This document shows, piece by piece, positions 1-7,862 of a DNA stretch of 64,000 nucleotides; the stretch's first letter is position 1, and every line of letters starts with the position of its first letter. Position numbers and translations under genes: made by a program. Origin of the DNA: an uncultured Eubacteriales bacterium (GTDB lineage: Bacteria > Bacillota > Clostridia > Lachnospirales > Lachnospiraceae); the NCBI GenBank assembly GCA_949283695.1, contig CASDTX010000007.1:1-64000 (forward strand), read 5' to 3'. The notes under the pieces were generated by a model. The model was given only the letters and a program-made list of their open reading frames with translations. It had not been told where the DNA came from and did no database searches.

Positions 1-6
1 AAATGT

Positions 7-86
7 ATAATTGTGAAGAAAATGTGAACGGTGACAGGCACTTTTGCAAAAGTGCCTGTCACCGTTCACATTTTCTTCACAATTAT
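7..86. repeat. 80-bp perfect palindrome
   Basis: Bases 7-86 form an uninterrupted inverted repeat: two 40-bp arms with no spacer, centred between 46 and 47 on TTTTGCAAAA. The inner part reads GTGACAGGCACTTTTGC and its complement. The right arm covers the stop codon of proA (83-85). On the minus strand the RNA could fold into a very long hairpin downstream of proA, but there is no following T-run, so it is not a standard terminator. REP-like or MITE-like origin is inference from the symmetry and position. Confidence 0.9.
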
Positions 87-1333
87 TCTCTCACCTGTCC
101 GTTCCCAAAGATGATATACTTTGTGGTCGTCAGTGCCTCCAATCCCATGGGGCCTCTTGCGTGGAGTTTCTGGGTACTGATCCCGATCTCTGCGCCGAAT
201 CCGAACTCGAACCCGTCTGTAAAGCGGGTGGACGCATTTACGTATACTGCCGCCGCGTCGATCTCGTCCTGGAATTTCAGTGCGTTGTCATAGTCTTTTG
301 TAATGATGGACTCGGAATGTCCGGTATTGTATTTGTTGATATGGGCGATCGCCTCATCAATGGAGTCTACGATCTTTACGGAAATGATGGCGTCCAGATA
401 TTCTGTGCCCCAGTCTTCTTCCGTGGCTGGAAGAATCTCGCCGCTGACGGCGCGTGCTCTTTCATCTCCGCGGATTTCTATGTTGTGATACTGCAGTTTG
501 CTCACAATGCGGGGGAGCGCTTCTTCTTCAATATCTGCATGTATCACCAGTGACTCGCAGGCATTGCACACGCCCAGCCGCTGGGTCTTGGCATTCTCGA
601 TAATGTCTGCCGCCATCTGTACATCTGCAGACGCATCCACATAGATATGGCAGTTCCCGGTCCCGGTCTCAATCACGGGCACGGTACTGTTTGCCACCAC
701 ATTCGCAATCAGTCCTGCGCCCCCGCGGGGGATAAGTACGTCGATCTTCCCGTGCATCTTCATCATCTCAGCAACCACTTCCCGGCTCGTATCCTCTACC
801 AGAAGTACCAGATCCTGACAGAAACGTTCCTTCCGCAGTCCCTCTTTGATCGCCCGCACGATCGCCTGATTGGAGTGAATCGCATCGCTTCCTCCGCGGA
901 GAATCACTGCGTTTCCTGTCTTAAAACAGAGACCGAAAGCGTCAGCCGTCACATTGGGCCGGGATTCGTAAATAATTCCTACCACTCCGAGAGGAACTCT
1001 CTTCTGGCCGATCCGAAGACCGTTTGGTCTTGTCTTCATAGACAAAACCTCCCCTACCGGGTCGTCCAGCGCGGCAACCTGCCTTAATCCTTCCGCCATA
1101 TCTGCGATTCTCTGCTTCGAAAGTGCCAGACGATCAATCATTGACTGTCTGATGCCCTTCTCCTTCGCTGCTTCCAGATCTTTTACGTTTTCTTCCAGAA
1201 TCTTATCCTGCTGTATCATCAACTCTTCCGCCGCAGCGAGCAGTCCCCTGTTCTTATCTGCTGTTCCGAGCTTCACCGCTTCTGAAGCGGCGTGCTTCGC
1301 ACGGTCTGTGAGCATCTCCATGTAAGTTCCCAT
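83..1333 (-). CDS. proA: Glutamate-5-semialdehyde dehydrogenase (gamma-glutamyl phosphate reductase)
   Basis: Cytosolic enzyme of proline synthesis that reduces gamma-glutamyl phosphate to glutamate-5-semialdehyde with NADPH. The 416-residue product has full family length and the aldehyde dehydrogenase fold. Visible signatures are the catalytic Cys in VCNACE (about residue 256), the IPRGGAGL segment near 201 and the C-terminal [17 protein letters not shown]. The start is an ATG preceded by AAAGGAG at about 7 bases. The usual partner proB is not upstream, where a hydrolase lies instead; if the two are linked, proB would be to the left of the window. The stop codon lies inside the 80-bp palindrome. 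Confidence 0.97.
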   Translation of the reverse strand: MGTYMEMLTDRAKHAASEAVKLGTADKNRGLLAAAEELMIQQDKILEENVKDLEAAKEKGIRQSMIDRLALSKQRIADMAEGLRQVAALDDPVGEVLSMKTRPNGLRIGQKRVPLGVVGIIYESRPNVTADAFGLCFKTGNAVILRGGSDAIHSNQAIVRAIKEGLRKERFCQDLVLLVEDTSREVVAEMMKMHGKIDVLIPRGGAGLIANVVANSTVPVIETGTGNCHIYVDASADVQMAADIIENAKTQRLGVCNACESLVIHADIEEEALPRIVSKLQYHNIEIRGDERARAVSGEILPATEEDWGTEYLDAIISVKIVDSIDEAIAHINKYNTGHSESIITKDYDNALKFQDEIDAAAVYVNASTRFTDGFEFGFGAEIGISTQKLHARGPMGLEALTTTKYIIFGNGQVRE

Positions 1334-1379
1334 TTGTGCTCTCCTTTCTGCGTCCTAACTATGTTTCCTGTCGTGCGGT

Positions 1380-1408
1380 ATTATACCACCGATCCCCGCT
1401 CCGGGCAA
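1380..1408 (-). promoter_or_regulatory. Candidate promoter of proA
   Basis: On the minus strand, TTGCCC (1403-1408) and TATAAT (1380-1385) are separated by 17 bp, a good sigma-A type arrangement about 50 bases upstream of the proA start. This suggests proA is transcribed separately from the hydrolase gene before it. Confidence 0.6.
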
Positions 1409-1468
1409 GGGCACGGGCGGATGCCGCCGTTGTTTATGCAAGCATAAAGCATACGTGTAAACTGTAAC

Positions 1469-1993
1469 TTATACAATCTCAATCTGGCACATCTTCATTG
1501 CCTCCAGCGCCTGTCTGTGGCTCTCCGGCGTCACACCTGCGCAGCACTCCGCTTCTACCCTGATCGGCACTTCCGGGAGATATGCCTTCAGAAGCAATGC
1601 GTTCGAGATCACGCAGATATCTGTGCATAATCCAATTACCGTGATCCCTTCCACATCCTCTGTCCTGCTCAGATCTCGGACGTATTTCCCCAGCTCCACA
1701 CTGCCGAAAGTCGGTTTGTCGATCTTGACAGCCCCTCTGCCTTCCAGCGCTTCCTCGACTTCGGCCTGGATCTTCCAACCTTCCGTTCCTTCCACACAAT
1801 GCACCACCGGAAGCTTCTTCCCCTCTGCACTGTCCAGATAATTCTCCCCGTGGGTATCCCGGGTCGCTATCACTTTCCCGTCAAACTCTCGGATTTTCTT
1901 AACAACCTCAGGCACGATCGCGACAGCTTCCTCTGTGCCCAGCGATCCGTCGATAAAATCATTCTGCATATCGATCACTGCAAGTACTTTCAT
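1469..1993 (-). CDS. Isochorismatase-family cysteine hydrolase, nicotinamidase-like
   Basis: A 174-residue cytosolic hydrolase of the isochorismatase superfamily. The expected catalytic triad is visible: Asp8 in VIDMQNDF, Lys93 in IDKPTF and Cys127 in GLCTDICV. The CTDICV form and the early DMQNDF motif are typical of nicotinamidases, which turn nicotinamide into nicotinate for NAD salvage, but close relatives act on other amides, so I leave the symbol blank. The start has AAAGGAG seven bases upstream. It stands alone, with its own promoter-like sequence upstream and a proA promoter downstream. Confidence 0.85.
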   Translation of the reverse strand: MKVLAVIDMQNDFIDGSLGTEEAVAIVPEVVKKIREFDGKVIATRDTHGENYLDSAEGKKLPVVHCVEGTEGWKIQAEVEEALEGRGAVKIDKPTFGSVELGKYVRDLSRTEDVEGITVIGLCTDICVISNALLLKAYLPEVPIRVEAECCAGVTPESHRQALEAMKMCQIEIV

Positions 1994-2044
1994 CTGTCTG
2001 CTCCTTTCCCATATCGCTGTCCCCAGGACAGCACCGTTATGTTG

Positions 2045-2074
2045 AGTTTATCACACCCGGAATGCCACCGTCAA
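2045..2074 (-). promoter_or_regulatory. Candidate promoter of the nicotinamidase-like gene
   Basis: Minus-strand TTGACG (2069-2074) and TAAACT (2045-2050) are 18 bp apart, about 50 bases upstream of the start codon at 1993. Confidence 0.5.
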
Positions 2075-2165
2075 TGCAATCCTGGGGAAGCCTCCCCCGC
2101 CTTTCATCTTCCTTGTTCCTGCGCAGCGTCGGCGGACAAGGGCAACACGCCTCAAACCGTGCGGC

Positions 2166-2217
2166 AAAAAGATGCAGCTGCCGTGCACCTTTTATCGCAC
2201 AGCATCTGCATCTTTTT
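2166..2217. terminator. Bidirectional-looking terminator after the orphan feoA-like gene
   Basis: A 12-bp perfect outer stem (AAAAAGATGCAG at 2166-2177 with its complement at 2206-2217) encloses a second small GTGC/GCAC stem. On the minus strand the hairpin ends in TTTTT, directly after the FeoA-like gene; it is also flanked by T-rich sequence on the plus strand. Confidence 0.8.
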
Positions 2218-2256
2218 CTTCTGTGTCTCTTCATTTGGAATCTCTTTCCTGCCGGG

Positions 2257-2469
2257 TCATACCTTGATCCTCTCTGCCACTTCATTGCCAAGTGCCAGCC
2301 TTACATCCCGAACCCCAATGATCACACTGTCCCTGCACCGCTGGATCACCCGGACAGTGCCTCCTTCTTCCACGTGGCGGCTGTGCAGGAATTCGATCAC
2401 CTCCGGCAGTCCAAACATCCACTTGATCGTATAGATTTCCCCTGTTTTCGCGTCTGACAGTGCCTGCAT
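2257..2469 (-). CDS. Orphan FeoA-domain protein
   Basis: A 70-residue FeoA (SH3-like) domain protein, resembling the small cytosolic partner of the ferrous iron transporter FeoB, but encoded away from feoB. The hydrophobic pattern GGTVRVIQRCRDSVIIGVRD and a C-terminal LALGNEVAERI fit the family. I take the ATG at 2469, not the in-frame ATG at 2490: the latter sits immediately after the -10 element, while the former follows AAAGGAGGG by six bases. A DtxR-like half site overlaps the promoter, so iron control is plausible. Its role (FeoB modulator or something else) cannot be read from the sequence. Confidence 0.85.
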   Translation of the reverse strand: MQALSDAKTGEIYTIKWMFGLPEVIEFLHSRHVEEGGTVRVIQRCRDSVIIGVRDVRLALGNEVAERIKV

Positions 2470-2488
2470 AGCGATCCCTCCTTTTTTC

Positions 2489-2518
2489 ATTTTAGGAAAT
2501 CCCCGGCAGGTTAGTCAA
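2489..2518 (-). promoter_or_regulatory. Promoter of the orphan feoA-like gene with DtxR-like half site
   Basis: Minus-strand TTGACT (2513-2518) and TAAAAT (2489-2494) lie 18 bp apart. The -35 region is within GGTTAGTCAATCGCAA (plus strand, 2509-2524), which shares the TTAGTC half with the feoA and feoB operators but has a poor second half. Confidence 0.6.
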
Positions 2519-2646
2519 TCGCAATCTTTGTTGTATGCAGGCGACGGCAGTAAGCAGCCGCGCACAGCAGGTGCCGGGACTTCCCGAATACTCGTAATAT
2601 CCCCGGGGCTCTCCCTGCACATCCGCTCAAAAACCGAGAAAAATTA

Positions 2647-3012
2647 TCAACAAATCTGCTCCGCCGCGTACATCCCGGCCGCCACTCCGGCAAGGCAGAA
2701 CAGTACACTGAGCAGCATATACCCCGCTGCCATTCCGTAGTGCCCTTTCTCGATCAGTGTATGTGCTTCCAGAGAAAAGGTAGAAAATGTCGTAAATCCT
2801 CCGCACACGCCCGTTTTCAGAAACAGTACCAGATTCGGAGAGAGGTTCTTCCTGGCCGCTGTGCCCGCGATCACCCCGATCAGCAGAGCACCCAGCAGAT
2901 TGGTCACAAGCGTCAGCAGAGGAAAGGTCCCCTTATACGGGATCAGGCTGATCCCATAGCGGAGGACTGCCCCGGCTCCGCCGCCCAGTCCCACGCAGAT
3001 CACTCCGGACAT
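2647..3012 (-). CDS. crcB: Fluoride channel CrcB/Fluc
   Basis: Small inner-membrane fluoride exporter channel, 121 residues with four predicted membrane segments. The conserved GGFTTFSTFS segment (about residues 71-80) and the early GGGAGAVLRY are diagnostic. Many Firmicutes carry two tandem crcB genes forming heterodimers; here only one copy is seen, suggesting a homodimer or a second copy elsewhere. The start is five bases from the nitroreductase stop, preceded by GAGG, so the two are co-transcribed. I found no fluoride riboswitch upstream of the pair. Confidence 0.93.
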   Translation of the reverse strand: MSGVICVGLGGGAGAVLRYGISLIPYKGTFPLLTLVTNLLGALLIGVIAGTAARKNLSPNLVLFLKTGVCGGFTTFSTFSLEAHTLIEKGHYGMAAGYMLLSVLFCLAGVAAGMYAAEQIC

Positions 3013-3016
3013 GCTG

Positions 3017-3544
3017 TTACCTCACATACACGACATAGTCGTCTTTCCTTGGTTTTGCTGCATGTACGGCGCCTTCCGCAGGATATCCGAGGATACAGTG
3101 GCCTACGCCTACATACTCACCGTCGATTCCCCACTTCTTCAGAAGTTCTTTCCCTTCTTCAGAGTCAAACACTTCCCTCGCCCGGTGGATCCAGCAGGAA
3201 CCCACACCCATTGCATAGGCCGCGTTCATCAGGTTCCCCATCACAAGTGATCCATCCTCCACACAGGTGGGCCGCTCCTTGGCGGCCAGAACTACCAGCA
3301 CGGTGGGTGCCCCATAGAACGGATCCTCTACAGGTACGGCAAAATACTTCGCGTTAAGCCGGGAGAGGTAATCCCGCGTCTCCCGATCCTGCACCACAAC
3401 GATTTTCGGCGACTGCTTCCCCATCCCTGTCGGCGCATATGTACCGGCTTCCAGAATCTTCTGCAGATCTTCCTCTTTGATCTGCTCCGGCCGGTAAGCC
3501 CGGATACTTCTTCTCTCTTTTAAATCTTGTAATGTTGTTTCCAT
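3017..3544 (-). CDS. Nitroreductase-family FMN-dependent oxidoreductase
   Basis: A 175-residue member of the nitroreductase superfamily. The N-terminal RRSIRAYRPEQI is the FMN-phosphate binding region, and the GVGSCWI/VGVGHCILGYP region toward the C terminus is typical of this fold. Members reduce nitro compounds, quinones or flavins with NAD(P)H in the cytosol; the substrate cannot be inferred. Translation starts at ATG 3544 after GAAAGGAGG. It precedes crcB with a 4-base gap and follows the alcohol dehydrogenase by about 80 bases. Confidence 0.85.
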   Translation of the reverse strand: METTLQDLKERRSIRAYRPEQIKEEDLQKILEAGTYAPTGMGKQSPKIVVVQDRETRDYLSRLNAKYFAVPVEDPFYGAPTVLVVLAAKERPTCVEDGSLVMGNLMNAAYAMGVGSCWIHRAREVFDSEEGKELLKKWGIDGEYVGVGHCILGYPAEGAVHAAKPRKDDYVVYVR

Positions 3545-3625
3545 ACGATATTGTCCTCCTTTCGTTCTCTGCAGGCACTCCCATGGCTCCTCTGACGCCA
3601 GGTGTGCGTACAGCAGCTGATCTCC

Positions 3626-4807
3626 TCAGTCTCTGGCATTTCTATAGATCTGGTACATATCCTCCTGATCCAGCTTCTTTACACAGCCGATGGTCCGCTT
3701 CCCGAAATGGCTGCACTTCTCTGCCAGCTCACGCATCTGCGCTTCTGTCATCTCGATCCCCATATCTTTCACGCATACTGGCATCCCGACTGCACGGTAA
3801 AAGCTTTCCATGGCCTGAATTCCCCGGAGCGCCGTCTCTGTATCATCCGCTCCCGGCTCCGCGCCCATCACATTCACCGCAAACTGTGCAAACCGCTCCG
3901 GCCGCGCATCCATCACATATCTGGCCCAGCTGCCCCACACGGCCGCAAGTCCGGCGCCGTGGGCCACGTCAAACATGCCGCCCAGTTCATGCTCCAGCTG
4001 ATGACTCGCCCAGTCTCCGCCGTCCGTCCCGCATCCGGTGAGGCCGTTGTGAGAAAGGCTGCCCGCCCACATCACTTCTGCCCTGGCCTCATAATTGTCC
4101 GGATCATCCATGAGAATCCTGGCGTTCTTCATAACTGTCCGGATCAAATGCTCACTGATGCCGTCTGTCAGCTCCATGTTGCCGCTCTGATTAAAATACC
4201 GTTCCATGGTATGCATCATGATATCCACACATCCGCTGGCGGTCTGATATTTTGGCAGTGTCATGGTCAGCTCCGGATTCATCACGGCAAATTTGGGCCT
4301 TGAAATATCGTCGTTGTATCCCCGCTTCAGCCAGCCGTCTTCATTCGTAATCACAGAAGAATTGCTCATCTCTGATCCTGCCGCCGAGATCGTAAGCACA
4401 GTTCCGATGGGAAGGCATCCCTTCGCCCGGCGCTTCTTCTCGTAGAGTTCCCACACTTCACCGCCGTCTGCCACGCCGTATCCGATCGCCTTGGCCGAAT
4501 CGATCACACTGCCGCCTCCCACGGCAAGCAGGAAGTCCACACCCTCACGGCGGCACAGGTCGATCCCTTCATATACAAGAGAAAGCCTGGGATTCGGCAC
4601 CACGCCTCCGAGGGATACATAAGATACACCGGCCTGATCCAGGGACTGACGAATCCGGCCGAGAAGACCGCTTCTTTCTGCGCTGCCCCCGCCATAATGC
4701 AGCAGTACTTTGCTGCATCCCTGTGCTTTCACCAGCTCGCCGGTCTGTTCTTCTGCCGCTCTGCCGAACACGACTCTGGTCGGTGTATAATAACTGAAAT
4801 TCTCCAT
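3626..4807 (-). CDS. Iron-containing alcohol dehydrogenase (butanol dehydrogenase-like)
   Basis: A 393-residue NAD(P)H-dependent group III alcohol dehydrogenase of the butanol dehydrogenase/YqhD type. Visible features are the early FYYTPT-like SYYTPTRVVFG, the nucleotide-binding GGGSVIDSAKAI, and the metal-binding region HQLEHELGGMFDVAHGAG with its conserved histidines. It probably reduces aldehydes to alcohols in fermentation or detoxification. A longer frame exists to 4921, but the ATG at 4807 follows AAAGGAG at about 8 bases and begins exactly where the family begins, so I use it. Confidence 0.92.
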   Translation of the reverse strand: MENFSYYTPTRVVFGRAAEEQTGELVKAQGCSKVLLHYGGGSAERSGLLGRIRQSLDQAGVSYVSLGGVVPNPRLSLVYEGIDLCRREGVDFLLAVGGGSVIDSAKAIGYGVADGGEVWELYEKKRRAKGCLPIGTVLTISAAGSEMSNSSVITNEDGWLKRGYNDDISRPKFAVMNPELTMTLPKYQTASGCVDIMMHTMERYFNQSGNMELTDGISEHLIRTVMKNARILMDDPDNYEARAEVMWAGSLSHNGLTGCGTDGGDWASHQLEHELGGMFDVAHGAGLAAVWGSWARYVMDARPERFAQFAVNVMGAEPGADDTETALRGIQAMESFYRAVGMPVCVKDMGIEMTEAQMRELAEKCSHFGKRTIGCVKKLDQEDMYQIYRNARD

Positions 4808-4922
4808 TTCTCCGTCTCCTTTTCTGCGGAAATTCCGCCGGTTTCTCATACACTGTCCGCGCACCCTGTCCCGTCTCGTCCGCCGGCCGGTCCACGTCTG
4901 TGCGGTCCTATTATAACACAAA

Positions 4923-4946
4923 ATCCGGGCAGTAATCTACCCGGAT
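4923..4946 (-). terminator. Terminator after the B12-regulated ECF/DUF4430 operon
   Basis: A 7-bp stem (ATCCGGG/CCCGGAT) with a 10-base loop; on the minus strand it is followed by TTTTG. It lies 56 bases downstream of the ECF S-component stop codon. Confidence 0.65.
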
Positions 4947-5001
4947 CCTTTCTCCTGCTCTTCCTGTGTTCGTTCCGCGCAGAACTGTTCAGACATCCCG
5001 C

Positions 5002-5517
5002 TTACCGAAACCGTGCCTCCGCCTTTTCCAGTGCCCGCAGAATCGGCCGGAAGAGCACCAGACACAGGATAAAATTACTGATGCCGTGCAGCAGATCAAA
5101 GGGGATCCCTGCAACCCACCAGGACATCATCATGCCGGGGCCGCCGATCACCAGATAGGGAATCGCGCACAGAGCCCCGAATCCGAGGCCGAAGGCGCCG
5201 CTGACGACCGCATAGGCAAGCGCAGAGCGGCATCCTGTCCGGTGAACGACCCGTACAATCAGCACAAGCAGCGGCCATACATACAGATAATTAATGACCC
5301 ACAGCCCCATGCCCCAGACCAGGCACTCGACTCCCACGAACGCAAACGCCGCTGCAATAGTTTTCCGCCCGAACACCAGAGTGTAGACGATCAGCAGGAA
5401 CGTAACCAGTTCAATATTCGGAAGGACAGCCAGCACCGTCTTCGCCGCTTCCAGTGTAGCTACCATGATCCCAATGATTACAATCTCTTTCGCCTTCCAG
5501 CCTCTTCTGCCTGCCAT
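5002..5517 (-). CDS. ECF transporter substrate-binding S-component, likely for cobalamin
   Basis: A 171-residue, very hydrophobic protein with about six membrane segments, matching the size and pattern of S-components of energy-coupling factor vitamin transporters. It would work with a shared EcfT/EcfA module encoded elsewhere. The call for cobalamin or a related corrinoid comes from context: it is the second gene behind a cobalamin riboswitch, 19 bases after a transcobalamin-like (DUF4430) protein. A longer frame reaches 5628, but the ATG at 5517 has GGAGG at 7 bases and the extension would overlap the upstream gene. S-component sequences diverge quickly, so the substrate is inference. Confidence 0.8.
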   Translation of the reverse strand: MAGRRGWKAKEIVIIGIMVATLEAAKTVLAVLPNIELVTFLLIVYTLVFGRKTIAAAFAFVGVECLVWGMGLWVINYLYVWPLLVLIVRVVHRTGCRSALAYAVVSGAFGLGFGALCAIPYLVIGGPGMMMSWWVAGIPFDLLHGISNFILCLVLFRPILRALEKAEARFR

Positions 5518-5536
5518 CTGGCTTCCTCCTGCTTCT

Positions 5537-5959
5537 TTACTCGCCGCTTCCCGACTCATAAACCAGACGATACGCATCCCCGTCTGAAACAGGCTGGAGA
5601 TCCGCACTGTACTGACCGTATTCTCCATTTACATAGATTGCCCAGTAGGCCCCGTCTGTCTCATAATCAGCTGTAAGCCCGTTCACCGCATCAATGTACA
5701 GTCCGTACTGTCCTTCTGTCCCCTCATAAGAGAAATCTTCCTCCTCTGAGAGTTCATCCATGACATCTCTGAGATACTCTGCGTCTGTTGTTCCATCATA
5801 AGCTGCGGTCTCTCCCTGATCGTCCACAACCTCCAGGGTGTAAGCCTTGCTTCCCTTCTCTGCTTTCGGTCCGGCAATCATGTAGACAACGCCCAGAATC
5901 ACTGCTGCGATCACCAGTACGATCACGCCGGCCCAGATTTTCTTTGTGTTCTTTTTCAT
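5537..5959 (-). CDS. Membrane-anchored DUF4430 (transcobalamin C-terminal-like) protein
   Basis: A 140-residue protein with a Lys-rich start, one membrane segment (about residues 9-28) and an extracellular domain. The ending YWAIYVNGEYGQYSADL followed by DGDAYRLVY is characteristic of DUF4430, the domain related to the C-terminal part of transcobalamin and intrinsic factor. There is no lipobox Cys, so anchoring is by the N-terminal helix. Behind a B12 riboswitch and ahead of an ECF S-component, it most likely captures cobalamin or other corrinoids at the cell surface and hands them to the S-component. Start at ATG 5959 is chosen for the AAGGAG seven bases upstream. Confidence 0.88.
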   Translation of the reverse strand: MKKNTKKIWAGVIVLVIAAVILGVVYMIAGPKAEKGSKAYTLEVVDDQGETAAYDGTTDAEYLRDVMDELSEEEDFSYEGTEGQYGLYIDAVNGLTADYETDGAYWAIYVNGEYGQYSADLQPVSDGDAYRLVYESGSGE

Positions 5960-6006
5960 GTTCTTCTCCTTCTCTGGCATACAAAGTTTCTGTATTTGCT
6001 GATACG

Positions 6007-6039
6007 AAAAATGCCCGTCTTCACACAGAAAACGAGCAT
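6007..6039 (-). terminator. Intrinsic terminator of the cobalamin riboswitch
   Basis: On the minus strand ATGCTCGTTTTC pairs with GAAGACGGGCAT (12 pairs including G-U) around a 5-base loop and is followed by TTTTT. It lies between the aptamer and the DUF4430 start, which fits transcription termination when cobalamin is bound. Confidence 0.85.
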
Positions 6040-6124
6040 AAAAAACCATAGGCGTAGCGCTTCTCCATCGCTGCACATTATGCCGTACGGCCAGTTACTC
6101 GTGGCCTGGAATCATTTCCTGTAC

Positions 6125-6290
6125 AACAACAGGCAGGTCTCCTGGCTCTCAGCTCTCCGCACACATCCGCCTTCCCGGGTCCCCAGTGGCATCCCGGATC
6201 TGCACTCCCTGATCACAGTGACGAGTTCGCACAGGATTCTCACCTGTTTCCCTTTTCACCAGATTTCATCTGACACCTATTGTTTCCGTA
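6125..6290 (-). promoter_or_regulatory. Cobalamin (B12) riboswitch
   Basis: The minus strand carries the near-invariant B12 box GCCAGGAGACCTGCC (just above 6130), preceded by the core elements AAAAGGGAA, GGTGAGAATCC and GTCACTGTGA in the correct order and spacing. The aptamer is followed by a strong terminator at 6007-6039, so it should turn the downstream DUF4430/ECF S-component operon off when adenosyl- or other cobalamins are abundant. Confidence 0.95.
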
Positions 6291-6305
6291 TTCAACGATA
6301 GCACT

Positions 6306-6337
6306 GGTATCCACCGACGTTAGCGTCGGTGGATACC
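6306..6337. repeat. 14-bp perfect hairpin downstream of the MATE gene
   Basis: GGTATCCACCGACG (6306-6319) and its exact complement (6324-6337) flank TTAG. It lies between the MATE stop codon and the riboswitch, with no T-run on either side, so it may be a weak or factor-dependent terminator insulating the riboswitch, or a small repeat. Confidence 0.6.
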
Positions 6338-6384
6338 GGCACTACCTATTTATAACACATCTCTCCAATCAGATCAATACCGCA

Positions 6385-7776
6385 TCAGGAAAACTTCGGG
6401 GCCGGGACCCGGGCGCGCAGCTGCTCGCCGGCGTGTTTCTTCTGCCATTTATGCATGATATAGAGATAATACGGCACCAGCGGAATCAAAGCGGCAATCC
6501 ATGCCGCGGGATCCGCCAGACAGACTCCCACGAAGCTGGTTCTTCCGGCCACAAACAGTACAATGGCGCTTCTGGCCGCAAGTTCGAAGATGCCGCCAAG
6601 CATAGGCACCAAGCCATACCCCATGCCCTGCAGGGTATTCCGGTACAAGAAGATGCTCCCAAGGAACGGATAGCACCAGAATACCGTGCGGAAATACAGG
6701 ACTGCCACATTGATCACTTCGGTCTCCGACGGATCAACAAACAGCCATGTCATATATTTTCCAAAGAAATACATCACAGCCATGGCAAAGGCGCTCCACA
6801 CCAGAAGCATCAGCTGGGTGCAGTGGACCCCCTGTCTCACCCGGTCCATCTTCCCTGCGCCGCGGTTCTGGCCCACATACGTGGCGATCGTCGCGCCGAA
6901 GGCGGTGAACACGGTACAGATGATATTCTGCAGCTTGCCCGCCGCGGAAAATCCGGCCATGTATACTTCCCCATATACATTGACTGCTCCCTGTACAATA
7001 ATCGTTCCGATCGCCGTAATCGAGAACTGAAGGCCCATGGGAATGCCGAGGGCAAGAAGCCGCCCGAAACTCTGCAGTGAGATCCGGAAATCTTCACGCT
7101 TCAGATGCAGGATCGGGAATTTCTTTAAAATATAAACAAAACACAGAACCGCGGAAATTCCCTGGGCGATGACTGTCGCATAGGCACAGCCTTCCACACC
7201 CATTCTAAAAATAACGATAAACACAATATCCAGCACCACGTTGATTCCCGCGGAAATAATCAGGAAATACAGCGGAGATCTGGAATCCCCCAGCGCCCTT
7301 AAGAACGCTGCCAGCGCGTTGTACGCCGCTGTCACGATGAGTCCTGCATAAATGATGGTCATATAAGATGTGACATCCGGCATAATGTCGTCCGAATAGT
7401 TCATCAGCTTTAGAATGGGCTCATTAAACGTCAGGAATGCAGCCGTCATCAGAACGGCGAACCCGGCCGCAAGGCAGACGGACATGGCGACATAATGGCG
7501 CATGCGGTCATACTGCTTGGCGCCAAACCACTGTGACACAAGAATGGCGAACCCGCTGCTTAAACCGTTGAGCCACCCGGTCACAAAGAACATCAGAGCG
7601 CCGGTGCTTCCGATCGCTGCCAGCGCCCGGACTCCGATGAATTGTCCTGCTACAATGGAGTCTGCGATGTTATAAAACTGCTGAAAAATATTCCCCAGAC
7701 ACATGGGGATCATAAACCGGATAATCAGTTTTGCCGGACTTCCGGACGTCATGTCATGAATCTTACTGCTGCTCAT
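6385..7776 (-). CDS. MATE-family multidrug/cation efflux transporter
   Basis: A 463-residue integral membrane protein with about 12 membrane segments and the typical MATE opening, PAKLIIRFMIPMCLGNIFQQ followed by YNIADSIVAGQFIG. Members export organic cations or drugs using a Na+ or H+ gradient. The ATG at 7776 has GGAGAGGAG upstream at about 7 bases; the frame also opens at a TTG six codons earlier, which I reject because that codon overlaps the ribosome binding site. The substrate cannot be told. The gene is monocistronic. Confidence 0.93.
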   Translation of the reverse strand: MSSSKIHDMTSGSPAKLIIRFMIPMCLGNIFQQFYNIADSIVAGQFIGVRALAAIGSTGALMFFVTGWLNGLSSGFAILVSQWFGAKQYDRMRHYVAMSVCLAAGFAVLMTAAFLTFNEPILKLMNYSDDIMPDVTSYMTIIYAGLIVTAAYNALAAFLRALGDSRSPLYFLIISAGINVVLDIVFIVIFRMGVEGCAYATVIAQGISAVLCFVYILKKFPILHLKREDFRISLQSFGRLLALGIPMGLQFSITAIGTIIVQGAVNVYGEVYMAGFSAAGKLQNIICTVFTAFGATIATYVGQNRGAGKMDRVRQGVHCTQLMLLVWSAFAMAVMYFFGKYMTWLFVDPSETEVINVAVLYFRTVFWCYPFLGSIFLYRNTLQGMGYGLVPMLGGIFELAARSAIVLFVAGRTSFVGVCLADPAAWIAALIPLVPYYLYIMHKWQKKHAGEQLRARVPAPKFS

Positions 7777-7805
7777 AAATCTGCTCCTCTCCAAACATAA
7801 AAATT

Positions 7806-7831
7806 GGTAAAAAATATTGGAATTTTTTACC
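7806..7831. terminator. Hairpin between the GT-C-like gene and the MATE gene
   Basis: GGTAAAAAA (7806-7814) pairs with TTTTTTACC (7823-7831). On the minus strand it is followed by AATTTTT, so it can terminate the exopolysaccharide operon; it also sits in the MATE promoter region and could be an operator. Confidence 0.55.
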
Positions 7832-7862
7832 GGATTCCTATTATAGTCCCGGCCGTACAGAT

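Noticed and set aside
2037..2291. 84-codon minus-strand frame after the orphan feoA-like gene
   Set aside because: Overlaps the end of the FeoA-like gene and spans its terminator; Cys/Arg-rich without pattern.
3545..3625. Fluoride riboswitch ahead of the nitroreductase-crcB pair
   Set aside because: I looked for the conserved aptamer core and did not see it; the gap to the upstream gene is only about 80 bases.
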